Assembly: GCF_004138335.1 (NCBI RefSeq)
Contig: NZ_RYFW01000001.1
Location: forward strand, 744,001 to 808,000
Direction of reading: 5' to 3'
Length of the DNA: 64,000 bases
Source: Peristeroidobacter agariperforans
GTDB lineage: Bacteria; Pseudomonadota; Gammaproteobacteria; Steroidobacterales; Steroidobacteraceae
This document shows, piece by piece, positions 1 to 8,130 of this stretch; within the stretch, counting starts at the first letter, position 1, and each line of letters opens with the position of its first letter. The position numbers and the translations under genes are program-made. The notes under the pieces were generated by a model. That model was not told the origin of the DNA. It saw only the letters and a program-made list of their open reading frames with translations, and made no database searches.

Positions 1-2556
1 GTGGCGCTCGATTTGCCTCGCATGGCGGAGCTGAAGCTCGCGCCGAGCAGAGTGATCGAAGCTTTGCAGAGCGAGAACACCACCGTGCCGGGCGGCGCCA
101 TCGACGTGGGCAGCCGCAGCTTCAGCGTCAAGACTTCCGGAAGTTACGAGTCGCTGGATGAAGTACGCGATACCGTCGTCGCAGCCGTCGACGGCCGCAC
201 AGTGCGCATTCGTGACGTTGCCGAGGTGCACTGGGACACGCAGGAGCACACCTACACTGGCCGCTTCAACGGTCAGCGCGCCGTGTTCGTCACAGCGAAT
301 CAGAAAGACGGCTACAACATCTTCGAAGTCCGCGAGCGCGTGCTCGAAGCCGCCAAGAAGTTCGAGCAGCAGCTGCCCAAGCGCATCAAGCTGGAACTGG
401 GCTTCGATCAATCGGAGAACGTCGCCACCCGCCTGAATCGACTCACCACCGATTTCGCGATCGCCATTGCGCTGGTCGCGATCACGCTGCTGCCGCTTGG
501 GCTGCGGGCCGCGAGCATCGTGATGATCTCGATTCCGCTGTCGCTCGCGATTGGCGTGTCGACGCTGCACATGGTCGGCTACTCGCTAAATCAGATCTCG
601 ATCGCGGGTTTCGTCGTTGCGCTCGGCTTGCTGGTGGACGACTCGATCGTCGTCGTGGAGAACATTTCGCGCTTCTTACGCGAAGGTCATTCGCGCACGG
701 AAGCGGCGATCCTGGCGACACGGCAGATCTTCCTCGCGATCCTGGGCTGCACGGCCACCATCATCTTTGCGTTCCTGCCGTTGATGATGCTGTCCGGCCC
801 GTCGGGCAAGTTCATTCGCGTGCTGCCGACTGCGGTGCTGTCGACCGTGATGGCGTCGTTGCTGATCGCGTTGACCATCATTCCGTTCCTCGCCAGCCGC
901 ATCCTCAGCAAGCATGAGAATCCGGAAGGCAATCGGCTGCTGCAGTCGGTGCAGCGAGGCATTCATCGTTTCTATCAGCCGCTGCTGCACCGGGCATTGG
1001 CAAAGCCGAAGCTGACGGTGTGGGGCTCGCTGGTCGCGTGCCTGGTCATCATGGTTGGCGTCGGCGGCATCATCGGCTTCAGTCTCTTTCCGAAAGCCGA
1101 CACGCCCAACTTCCTGATCACCGTCGAGACGCCCGATGGCAGCAGCCTCGCCGAAACTGATCGCGCACTGAAGTTCGTCGAGAACCGCTTGTCAGCGATG
1201 CCCGATGTCGCGTCGTACTTCACCAACCTGGGGCACGGCAACCCGAAGATCTATTACAACGAGTTCGGCAACGAAGGCGCCACCAACTACGGCGACATCT
1301 TCGTCAAGCTCAAGGAATATGACACGACCGACACGCCGAAGAAGCTCGAGGAACTGCGTCGAGAGCTGAAGCAGTATCCGAATGCCCACATCCATGTGCG
1401 AGAGTTCCAGAACGGTCCGCCGATTACGGCGCCGATTGCGATTCGTGTCATCGGGCCGGAGTTGGATGAGCTGGATCGCCTCGCGGCGCGCGTCGAGCAG
1501 GTGATCAAGGAAACACCGGGCACGCGGGATGTGGACAATCCGGTCCGCATCAAGCGCACCGATCTGCAGTTGAAGATCGATTCGCAGAAGGCCGCGCTGT
1601 TCGGCGTGCCGGCGATCGAATTCGATCGCGCTGTGCGCCTGGCGGTCGCGGGCGTTCCAGCGAGCCGCTACAAAGAAACTGACGGTGAGCAGTACGACAT
1701 CATGGTTCGCACACCCATCACCGAACGTGCCGACATCCACGCGCTCGACCAAGTGCGCGTGACCACACTGAGCGGCGCGACGTTGCCGCTGAGTCAGCTC
1801 GCACAAGTGGAATTCACCGGCGCACCGACGCAGATCGACCGTTACAACCGTGCTCGCGCCGTCACGATCAATGCCGAGGTTCAGAACGGTTACAACACGG
1901 ATCGCGTGACGAGCGAGGTGCTGCGTCGGCTCGATGAAATGCAATGGCCGCGGGGCTATTCATACGTGCCTGGCGGCGAACTGGAGAGCCGGGCCGAAAG
2001 CTTCGGCGGCCTGCAGGCAGCGACCATCGTGGCATTGCTCGGCATCGTCGCAGTGCTGGTGCTGGAGTTCGGCAGCTTCAAAAGCACGTTGATCGTGCTG
2101 AGCGTCGTGCCGTTCGGCATCGCAGGCGGCATTCTTGCGCTGGGACTCGCGGGCTACAGCATTTCGTTTACTGCGACCATCGGCTTCATCGCGCTCATCG
2201 GCATCGAGACCAAGAACTCGATCTTGCTGGTCGACTTCACCAATCAGCTCAGGGCGGAAGGCATGCCGCTGGATGAAGCCATCGAGCGTGCCGGCGAGAT
2301 TCGTTTCCTGCCGATTCTGCTGACCAGCGCGACTGCGATCGGCGGCCTGCTGCCGCTGGCGCTGCAGAACGCGGGCATGTACTCGCCACTGGCGTGGGTC
2401 ATCATCGGCGGCTTGATCTCCTCGACGTTGATCGCACGCATCGTCACACCGGTGATGTACAAGCTCATTCCGCCGACCATCGAAGTCAAGAAGTCGGCTG
2501 GCGCGCCGACTACTTCATCGGCAGCGCCGGCAGAGATCTCGCCGGCCACGACTTAA
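1..2556 (+). CDS. RND-family efflux transporter permease (5' truncated by window edge)
   Basis: Inner-membrane proton-driven pump of the RND superfamily, which exports drugs, metals or other solutes with a periplasmic adaptor and outer-membrane channel. The visible 851 residues cover most of a roughly 1030-residue protein; the beginning lies upstream of the window. Seen: TM4 motif GLLVDDSIVVVEN with the paired Asp of the proton relay at 213-214 of the visible part, the second periplasmic porter loop (about 370-660), and the TM10 segment with ETKNSILLVDF carrying the relay Lys. It ends with a low-complexity Ala/Ser/Pro tail. The substrate cannot be told from sequence. The GTG at base 1 should not be taken as the real start. 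A clean terminator follows, so this is probably the last gene of its operon. Confidence 0.93.
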   Translation: MALDLPRMAELKLAPSRVIEALQSENTTVPGGAIDVGSRSFSVKTSGSYESLDEVRDTVVAAVDGRTVRIRDVAEVHWDTQEHTYTGRFNGQRAVFVTANQKDGYNIFEVRERVLEAAKKFEQQLPKRIKLELGFDQSENVATRLNRLTTDFAIAIALVAITLLPLGLRAASIVMISIPLSLAIGVSTLHMVGYSLNQISIAGFVVALGLLVDDSIVVVENISRFLREGHSRTEAAILATRQIFLAILGCTATIIFAFLPLMMLSGPSGKFIRVLPTAVLSTVMASLLIALTIIPFLASRILSKHENPEGNRLLQSVQRGIHRFYQPLLHRALAKPKLTVWGSLVACLVIMVGVGGIIGFSLFPKADTPNFLITVETPDGSSLAETDRALKFVENRLSAMPDVASYFTNLGHGNPKIYYNEFGNEGATNYGDIFVKLKEYDTTDTPKKLEELRRELKQYPNAHIHVREFQNGPPITAPIAIRVIGPELDELDRLAARVEQVIKETPGTRDVDNPVRIKRTDLQLKIDSQKAALFGVPAIEFDRAVRLAVAGVPASRYKETDGEQYDIMVRTPITERADIHALDQVRVTTLSGATLPLSQLAQVEFTGAPTQIDRYNRARAVTINAEVQNGYNTDRVTSEVLRRLDEMQWPRGYSYVPGGELESRAESFGGLQAATIVALLGIVAVLVLEFGSFKSTLIVLSVVPFGIAGGILALGLAGYSISFTATIGFIALIGIETKNSILLVDFTNQLRAEGMPLDEAIERAGEIRFLPILLTSATAIGGLLPLALQNAGMYSPLAWVIIGGLISSTLIARIVTPVMYKLIPPTIEVKKSAGAPTTSSAAPAEISPATT

Positions 2557-2578
2557 TCGGCTTCCTCGATCCCCCGCT

Positions 2579-2611
2579 CGCTCTCCGTCGCAAGACGGAG
2601 AGCGCTTTTTA
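2579..2611 (+). terminator. Rho-independent terminator after the RND gene
   Basis: Eleven-base perfect stem (CGCTCTCCGTC / GACGGAGAGCG) with a GCAA tetraloop, followed by CTTTTT. It lies 23 bases past the RND stop and upstream of the trans-sulfuration gene, separating the two transcripts. Confidence 0.9.
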
Positions 2612-2690
2612 TGTGCCCGCCTTCGGGTAACGGTTATGCCGGCCCGCGGACTTTGCAGTAAAGTGCTCGGCTCCTGATCAGGAAGCCACG

Positions 2691-3812
2691 ATGAAGTTCG
2701 AAACCCTGTCGGTCCATGCCGGACGAGATGTCGAGCGCGCCACTGGCGCCGTCGCCCCGCCGATTCAGTTGAGCACGACGTACGAGCGGGACATCGACGG
2801 CGAATGGTCGCGCGGTTTCTCCTATAGTCGCGCGGACAATCCTGGCCGCCGCCCCTTGGAGGAATGCATCGCCGCGCTCGAAGGGGGTGAAGACGCGACA
2901 GCTTATGGCTCGGGGTCGGCCGCTTCCATGGCGGTCTTCAGTCTACTGCGCCCGGGCGAACACGTGATCGCGCCGATCGAGTCGTACCACGGCACGGCCA
3001 AGCAACTTCGCGACGTGCTCATGCCGATGGGTGTTACGCATACGTTCGTGGATATGACTCGTGTCGATGCGGTTCGCGAGGCGCTCCGCAAAGAGACACG
3101 CCTGGTCTGGATCGAGACACCCTCGAATCCCATGCTCAACATCAGCGACATCGAGACCATCGCTGAGCTCGCTCACGGTCGTGGCGCCATGGTCTGTTGT
3201 GACAACACCTTTGCGACGCCGGTGTGGCAGCGGCCGCTCGAGCTCGGCGCCGATCTGGTCATGCATTCGAGCACCAAGTATTTCGGCGGGCACAGCGACG
3301 TGATGGGCGGCGCTGTCGTGACACGCGATCGCGGCGGCCTCTCCGACAAGCTGCGCGACTATCAGCAGACCGTCGGCAGCGTGCCTTCACCGTTCGATTG
3401 CTGGCTCATTCGTCGCAGTCTCACGACGCTGTCATGCCGTGTGCGCGCGCAGACTCACAACGCAAGTCGGATTGCCGGCTTCCTGCAAAGTCACAAGAAC
3501 GTCGAGCGCGTGTTCTATCCGGGGCTGGATACGCATCCGGGCCATGCGATTGCGCAACGTCAGATGAAGGGCGGCTTCGGCGCCATGCTGTCGTTCAACG
3601 TGCGCGGCGGCCGCGACGCCGCCTTCGCCGTGGCCGCGAAGATGCAGTTGTTTATTCGTGCAACCAGCTTGGGCGGCGTGGAATCGCTAGTCGAGCACCG
3701 CGCATCGGTGGAAGGTCCGCACACGGTGACGCCGCAGAATCTGCTGCGATTGTCGGTGGGCTTGGAGAGCGCCGAGGACCTGATTGCGGATCTGGATCAG
3801 GCGCTCGGCTAA
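2691..3812 (+). CDS. Trans-sulfuration family PLP enzyme (cystathionine gamma-synthase / beta-lyase type)
   Basis: Cytoplasmic fold-type I PLP enzyme of the Cys/Met metabolism family, 373 residues, close to the usual 380-400. Seen: [10 protein letters not shown] (residues 44-53, the YSRxxNP phosphate-binding motif), the [10 protein letters not shown] segment at 71-80, D171 in CCDNTFATP (pyridine nitrogen ligand) and the Schiff-base lysine K196 in [13 protein letters not shown]-terminal residues [14 protein letters not shown] are typical of the family. Sequence alone does not separate cystathionine gamma-synthase, beta-lyase, gamma-lyase and methionine gamma-lyase, so no symbol is given. It stands alone, convergent with the rhodanese gene four bases beyond its stop. 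Confidence 0.92.
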   Translation: MKFETLSVHAGRDVERATGAVAPPIQLSTTYERDIDGEWSRGFSYSRADNPGRRPLEECIAALEGGEDATAYGSGSAASMAVFSLLRPGEHVIAPIESYHGTAKQLRDVLMPMGVTHTFVDMTRVDAVREALRKETRLVWIETPSNPMLNISDIETIAELAHGRGAMVCCDNTFATPVWQRPLELGADLVMHSSTKYFGGHSDVMGGAVVTRDRGGLSDKLRDYQQTVGSVPSPFDCWLIRRSLTTLSCRVRAQTHNASRIAGFLQSHKNVERVFYPGLDTHPGHAIAQRQMKGGFGAMLSFNVRGGRDAAFAVAAKMQLFIRATSLGGVESLVEHRASVEGPHTVTPQNLLRLSVGLESAEDLIADLDQALG

Positions 3813-3816
3813 CAGA

Positions 3817-4209
3817 CTATTTCTCGAGCGGACGCTTCTGCGTTTCCCACGCCTTCATGTCGCCGTCGAGGTGGAGCAGTTTTTGGAAGCCGTTTTCCCG
3901 CAGACGCTCCGCTCCCTTCTCTGCCCTGACGCCGATCGTGCAGTACAGGACGATGTCTTTGTCGGCCGCGTCCGCAACTTCGGAGATACGCGACGGCAGG
4001 TGCGTGTAGGGAATATTGATGGCGCCCGGAACATGGCCCGCCGCGAACTCCTCCGGGGTGCGCACATCGAGGATCAGCATCGACGTGTCCTTCTTCTCGA
4101 TGCGCTTCAGCAGTGACGCCTGGTCGATCTTCGGAGTGTCACTTGCATGAGAGACCGCGGCGAAGGTGAACGCCGCGGCCGCCAGCAACGAACGAGGGAA
4201 CCGACGCAT
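3817..4209 (-). CDS. Exported rhodanese-domain protein
   Basis: Single-domain sulfurtransferase-like protein of 130 residues with a Sec-type signal peptide (MRRFPRSLLAAAAFTF..., likely cleaved near SHAS at 20-23), so it should act in the periplasm. Rhodanese signatures: LDVRTPEEFAAGHVPGAINIP (48 onward) and an active-site loop C90-T-I-G-V-R, where C90 would carry the persulfide. The ATG at 4209 shares a base with the TGA of the upstream cytochrome gene (TGATG), implying translational coupling; a 14-residue N-terminal extension is possible but would bury the signal peptide. Last gene of the peroxidase-phosphoesterase-cytochrome cluster. The sulfur donor and acceptor are unknown. Confidence 0.85.
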   Translation of the reverse strand: MRRFPRSLLAAAAFTFAAVSHASDTPKIDQASLLKRIEKKDTSMLILDVRTPEEFAAGHVPGAINIPYTHLPSRISEVADAADKDIVLYCTIGVRAEKGAERLRENGFQKLLHLDGDMKAWETQKRPLEK

Positions 4210-4610
4210 CAGTGCTTGCCCGGCTCCAGCTTCACGCCCCGCCGTTCCCAAGTCGCATAAGTGAGCAGCGCAGTCATCTTCGGATCGTCGGCGGCCAGCT
4301 CATCGCCCTCCAGGGGATTGCGAATACACCAGTTCACCATCTCCCAGAAATTCGCGACCTTGCCCAGCTGCTTCTGGAACTTGGGGTAGGTTTCCGGATG
4401 CGTGTTTGCGGCGTTCGGATGGCACTGCGCGCACACCACGCCATTCTTGCCGAGCTTGGCGTCGGTCCACAGCGCGCGACCTTCTTTCACCACGCCATCG
4501 AACTGTTCCTGCCAGCGGGCCAGGTCTTCCTCGGTGAACTCATCGGCACTGGCCCCAGCGGAGGCGCCCAGCGCCAGCGCGGCACAAGCAATGACGGATG
4601 CAATTTTCAT
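4209..4610 (-). CDS. Periplasmic monoheme c-type cytochrome, SoxA-like
   Basis: Small exported cytochrome of 133 residues. Signal peptide at 1-22 (MKIASVIACAALALG...), one covalent heme site C60-A-Q-C63-H64, and a C-terminal part (NWCIRNPLEGDEL, then MTALLTYATWERRG) that resembles the C-terminal region of SoxA of the thiosulfate-oxidising complex. C95 aligns by eye with the conserved Cys region of SoxA, while M112 is an alternative sixth heme ligand. I chose the ATG at 4610 because it begins directly with the signal peptide; the longer in-frame version adds 30 unlikely residues. It sits between the metallophosphoesterase and the rhodanese, suggesting electron transfer linked to a sulfur or phospho-substrate. 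Confidence 0.85.
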   Translation of the reverse strand: MKIASVIACAALALGASAGASADEFTEEDLARWQEQFDGVVKEGRALWTDAKLGKNGVVCAQCHPNAANTHPETYPKFQKQLGKVANFWEMVNWCIRNPLEGDELAADDPKMTALLTYATWERRGVKLEPGKH

Positions 4611-4662
4611 GTGGGTAACCTTGGCGTCGTGAGCTGTAGGCGCTGCGGCTCGATAGTGCAAC

Positions 4663-5736
4663 TCAATAATGCATTTGGGGCGCGATGCGCTGGTCTTCAT
4701 CCTGATAGGTCTGGTCCTTAGGATGCCCGGCCTGCGAATCGAACGCCACGGTCCGCGTGGTGTTGTTGTACAGATTGAAGGTCGCGCTGGCGCGGCCGCT
4801 GTTCACATCGATGAACTGCCACCCGGTGGCGTCGCGCTCGAAGAACGGATCGGCGCGATTCATCTGCACCGTCAGTTTCGGCAGCAGCTGCTGGGCCTGC
4901 GCATAGCTCTGCGGGTAGGGCCAGGGCCACGCCGTGGCCATCGCCGACGTGAACGCAATGTTGCCGATCTGATTGTACTGGATCTGGTGCACGTGGCCGT
5001 AGAACACCGTGACCTTGTCGAACGGCGCGAGCAGCGCTTGCACCTGCTCCGCGTCCTCGGTCCAGAAATTCCAGCCCTTGTAGATCTTCTGCAGCGGCGA
5101 GTGCGAGAACACCACGATCGGGGTGTCCTTCTTCACCTTCGCCAGGTCTTTCTTCAACCATTCGCGCTGCTTGTCGCCGACCATGAACGGCGAGCCGTTC
5201 GGGTTGTCGAGACCGGCCATCTCGGCCATGCGCTGCTCGTTGGTGGGCCAGCGGTTGAAGGTCCACTCATCGTAGGTGAGGATGCTGTTCAACACCACGA
5301 AGTGCACGCCCTTGTGGTTGAAGCTGTAGTACTGCTTGCCGAACAGCTTGGACCAGTATTCGCCCAGGTCGAGGTAGTAATCGTGCTCGCCCATCACGTG
5401 GTAGACCTTGCCATTGAGCTTCGACAACAGCTCCGCACCGTGATCGAGCTCCGGCTTGCTGCCCATCTGCGCCAGGTCGCCGCCGAAAATCACGAAATCC
5501 GGCTTGGGCGTGAGCAGATTGGTCTCGGCGACTGCGCGGATCAAACCGCGATCCCAGTTGCGCACGAACTGCGTGCCTTTGATCTGCTGAATGTGCGAGT
5601 CCGAGATGTACGCGAACGTGAAGTTGTCGCTCGGCTCCGCGAACGCCAGCTCCACCATGGTCAGCGGCAGCGCCGCGGCGCCGACACTCATCGTCGATGT
5701 TTTGATGAAACTGCGGCGATCGTATTTGATGTCCAT
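4663..5736 (-). CDS. Tat-exported calcineurin-like metallophosphoesterase
   Basis: Predicted periplasmic binuclear-metal phosphoesterase, 357 residues. The N-terminus carries a twin-arginine motif (D-R-R-S-F-I-K at 6-12) and a hydrophobic stretch ending near AFA at 31-33, so it would be exported folded with its metals. Metal-binding motifs of the family: SDSH (D46, H48), GGD (D87), GEHD (116-119, with Glu where GNHD usually has Asn), FSHSP and YGHVH. The start lies one base past the stop of the peroxidase gene, so the two are almost certainly cotranscribed. Substrate unknown: phosphodiesters, phospholipids or nucleotides are all possible. Pairing with heme proteins and a rhodanese is unusual. 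Confidence 0.9.
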   Translation of the reverse strand: MDIKYDRRSFIKTSTMSVGAAALPLTMVELAFAEPSDNFTFAYISDSHIQQIKGTQFVRNWDRGLIRAVAETNLLTPKPDFVIFGGDLAQMGSKPELDHGAELLSKLNGKVYHVMGEHDYYLDLGEYWSKLFGKQYYSFNHKGVHFVVLNSILTYDEWTFNRWPTNEQRMAEMAGLDNPNGSPFMVGDKQREWLKKDLAKVKKDTPIVVFSHSPLQKIYKGWNFWTEDAEQVQALLAPFDKVTVFYGHVHQIQYNQIGNIAFTSAMATAWPWPYPQSYAQAQQLLPKLTVQMNRADPFFERDATGWQFIDVNSGRASATFNLYNNTTRTVAFDSQAGHPKDQTYQDEDQRIAPQMHY

Positions 5737-5737
5737 G

Positions 5738-6958
5738 TTACATCCCCTCTCCGCCGCTGCCGGATGTCACCGGACTGGCGTTCGCCACCGTCGTGGTCTT
5801 CACATTGCAGGAAACAGGATTCGCCGATGCGGCCTTCTGCGCGGCGAACTGCGGGCTGGTCAACGATTCCATGAACGCGACCAGGTCGCTGATCTCATCG
5901 TCGGTGAGATTGAGCGGACGGATGCCGCCGCTCAGGAAGTCGTTCACCGGATCGTCCTTCTTGGTCACGCCGCCGTTGTTGTAGTGCTCGACCACGTCGC
6001 GCAGCGTCTTCAAGCTGCCGTCGTGCATGAACGGCGCGGTCACCGCGACGTTACGCAGCGTCGAAGTCTTGAATGCACCGATCTCATCGAGCGCCTCGGT
6101 CACCGCGAAGCGGCCGAGCTCAGACACTTTCGGATTGGTGAGCACTGCTTTGTCGACGTCCGTACCCGCGCTCTTCGCGGTCAGGAATGCCGGCGCAAAC
6201 TGCGGGATTTCCTGCTGAATGCGATTCACACCGACGCCGATGTTATGGAAGCGGTTGTCGGTGAACAGCGCGTAGTCCTGCTCGATGGCATGACAGGACA
6301 CGCAACGTCCCTTGGTCAGAAAGACATTGAAGCCGCGCTTGGCCTGCTCGCTGATGGCCTTTTGATCGCCGCCGTAATACCAGCGATCCCAAGGCGAATC
6401 GCCCGAGACGATGGTGCGCTCGAAGCTGGCGATGGCCTGCTGCACTTCCTTCATCGTGACCTGCTCGCCTTCCTTGTCGAAGACTTTCTTGAAGCGCGCC
6501 ACGTAGTCGGGATCGGTGCGCACGATCTTCAGCACCGGATCGTGATTCACCAGGCCCATCTCCACCGGATTGACGATGGGGTGCTGAGCCTGGTCCTCCA
6601 TGTCGAGCGAACGGCCATCCCAGAAGAACAGCTTGTAGTACGCGGAGTTGATCACCGTCGGCGCGTTGCGCGTGCCGGTGAGCTTGTTGATGCCTTCGGA
6701 TGTGACGAGCGGACTATCGGTGAACGCCTTCTTCGGATCGTGACAAGTCGCGCAGCTCACCTCGCCGGTGCTGCTGAAACGCTTGTCGTTGAAGAGCTTG
6801 TCGCCGAGCGCGATCTTCTCGGGCGTTTGCGGATTGTCCGCTGGGACGGGCACGGGAGGCAGGCCCAACGGTTGGGCGAGCGCGGCTCCCATTGCAAACA
6901 GGCCAGACAAAATGCTGGCGCACGTCACCACGCGCACGGTGTGAATCGGCGGTCCCAT
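5738..6958 (-). CDS. Diheme cytochrome c peroxidase / MauG family protein
   Basis: Exported diheme protein of 406 residues. Signal peptide at about 1-28 (ending GAALAQ). Two heme-binding motifs: C69-A-T-C72-H73 and C219-V-S-C222-H223, spaced as in bacterial CCP and MauG enzymes; FFWDGR at 111-116 and NPVEM at 130-134 are family landmarks. It either reduces hydrogen peroxide with electrons from small cytochromes or, like MauG, performs oxidative modification. A GGGGAG ribosome site lies nine bases upstream of the ATG. First full-length gene of a minus-strand operon followed by the Tat phosphoesterase, SoxA-like cytochrome and rhodanese. The dyad cluster at 7007-7028 lies just upstream. Confidence 0.93.
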   Translation of the reverse strand: MGPPIHTVRVVTCASILSGLFAMGAALAQPLGLPPVPVPADNPQTPEKIALGDKLFNDKRFSSTGEVSCATCHDPKKAFTDSPLVTSEGINKLTGTRNAPTVINSAYYKLFFWDGRSLDMEDQAQHPIVNPVEMGLVNHDPVLKIVRTDPDYVARFKKVFDKEGEQVTMKEVQQAIASFERTIVSGDSPWDRWYYGGDQKAISEQAKRGFNVFLTKGRCVSCHAIEQDYALFTDNRFHNIGVGVNRIQQEIPQFAPAFLTAKSAGTDVDKAVLTNPKVSELGRFAVTEALDEIGAFKTSTLRNVAVTAPFMHDGSLKTLRDVVEHYNNGGVTKKDDPVNDFLSGGIRPLNLTDDEISDLVAFMESLTSPQFAAQKAASANPVSCNVKTTTVANASPVTSGSGGEGM

Positions 6959-7006
6959 GCTGTGTCTCCCCTGCGGGCTCCGCTCGTTTTTGAGTCGTAG
7001 CCCTTG

Positions 7007-7028
7007 TCTAAATTAGATTTAGTCTAAT
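7007..7028. promoter_or_regulatory. Candidate operator: tandem TCTAA/TTAGA dyads upstream of the peroxidase operon
   Basis: AT-rich island in GC-rich surroundings reading TCTAAATTAGATTTAGTCTA and then AT. It holds TCTAA-A-TTAGA (11-base palindrome) overlapping TTAGA-N5-TCTAA (15-base dyad). It lies about 50-70 bases upstream of the peroxidase start and overlaps the stop codon of the truncated LysR gene. Several phased half-sites resemble the way LysR/OxyR or Fur-like regulators bind, but the identity of the protein is a guess. Confidence 0.45.
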
Positions 7029-7350
7029 CAATGGGCAAGCGCTGACAATTGATCTCTTCAATAAGAGCCTCCGTGGTAACAGCCGAGCGAGTACGGCCAT
7101 CGCGGCTGACGGAGACGATGCGATCGGCTGCACGCACAGCGACGCGAGCGAAACGAAGCACTTTGCGACCGTCATCGGTGAGTGCGACATGCGCGCGATC
7201 ACGCTCGAACAAACGCACACCGAGATATTCTTCGAGCTTGCGCAACTGAATGCTCAGGGTGGATTGAGTGACGGAGCAGCGCTCCGCCGCGCGAGTGAAG
7301 TTCAAGCACTCGGCAAGTGCGATGAGGTACCGCAAGGCGCGAATGGACAT
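7024..7350 (-). pseudogene. Truncated LysR-family regulator (OxyR-like DNA-binding domain only)
   Basis: Only 108 residues where LysR proteins have about 300. Residues 1-85 are a clear LysR winged helix-turn-helix with its linker helix (ALRYLIALAECLNFTRAAER, then SVTQSTLSIQLRKLEEYLG), close in style to OxyR. The last about 20 residues are unrelated and end in TAG. The effector-binding domain is absent, and no frame downstream continues it before the peroxidase promoter. It lies immediately upstream of, and codirectional with, the peroxidase operon. Most likely a deletion remnant of an OxyR-type activator; a small stand-alone DNA-binding protein is the alternative. Confidence 0.7.
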
Positions 7351-7495
7351 GCGACCCTCGTTATTCGAACCCCTGATTGCGCCCGAAAATACACCGCGTC
7401 CGTGTCAGCCGCCAGCACGTTAAACACAATCGCGGCCGATTCCCCGGCAGTTATTTCCAATCAGTCCGATCGAAAGAATCGATTGCGCGCGCTCT

Positions 7496-7987
7496 TCAGC
7501 CCCCATTGCCGAGCTTTTGTAAGGCCGACCCGGTGACGCGATAGATCGTCCACTCGTGCATCGGCGCCGCCCCCAGGCTCTTGTAGAAATCGATGGCGCG
7601 CTGATTCCAATCGAGCACCGACCATTCGAGCCGACCGCAATTACGCTCGAGCGCGATGCCCGCCAGACGACGCAGCAGCTGCTCGCCAAAACCACGGCCC
7701 CGATATGGCTGACGGACATACAAGTCTTCGAGATAGATGCCGGGCTTCGCCAGGAAGGTCGAGAAGTTGTGGAAGTACAGCGCGAAGCCCGCGACTTCGC
7801 CGCCCGGCTGCAGTCGCCCCATGATCACTTCGGCCTTCGGCTTCGGACCGAACAGCTGCTCGTGCAACTGCTCTTCGGTGGCCGTCACCTCGTGCAGCAG
7901 CCGCTCGAACTCCGCGAGCTCGCGAATCAACTGCAGGATCATCGGCACGTCGGCCGGCGTCGCCGGCTCAATGTGCAGGCTGGTCAT
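7496..7987 (-). CDS. GNAT-family N-acetyltransferase, diamine/thialysine acetyltransferase-like
   Basis: Cytoplasmic acetyl-CoA-dependent N-acetyltransferase of 163 residues, a complete single GNAT domain. Seen: N-terminal IEPATPADVPMILQLIRELA, the FALYFHNFSTFLAKPGIYLEDLYV strand region shared with spermidine/thialysine acetyltransferases, and the acetyl-CoA pyrophosphate loop YRGRGFGEQLL around 95-105, followed by WNQRAIDFYKSLGA. The SSAT-like signatures point to a small amine or lysine analogue as acceptor, but the substrate is inferred. It lies upstream of the truncated LysR gene on the same strand and divergent from the following LysR gene. Confidence 0.88.
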   Translation of the reverse strand: MTSLHIEPATPADVPMILQLIRELAEFERLLHEVTATEEQLHEQLFGPKPKAEVIMGRLQPGGEVAGFALYFHNFSTFLAKPGIYLEDLYVRQPYRGRGFGEQLLRRLAGIALERNCGRLEWSVLDWNQRAIDFYKSLGAAPMHEWTIYRVTGSALQKLGNGG

Positions 7988-8130
7988 GGCTCGCTCCCAC
8001 CTCGCTTGGAACCCCAGGCATCGTACCTTGCATCATTAAGTGAATCGATATATTTTCGCTGCGCATGCGAGGGTTCGTGTAGCGTTTCGGGTTCATGGAT
8101 TAAAAGAATTTTGAACGAAGCGGCGGAACG

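Noticed and set aside
2612-2690. SAM or other riboswitch upstream of the trans-sulfuration gene
   Set aside because: The gap after the terminator is about 80 bases and shows no conserved aptamer core by eye.
4669-7000. Long plus-strand open frames (401 and 469 codons) opposite the phosphoesterase and peroxidase
   Set aside because: Arg/His/Val-rich shadow translation without domains; the sense strand carries clear heme and metal motifs.
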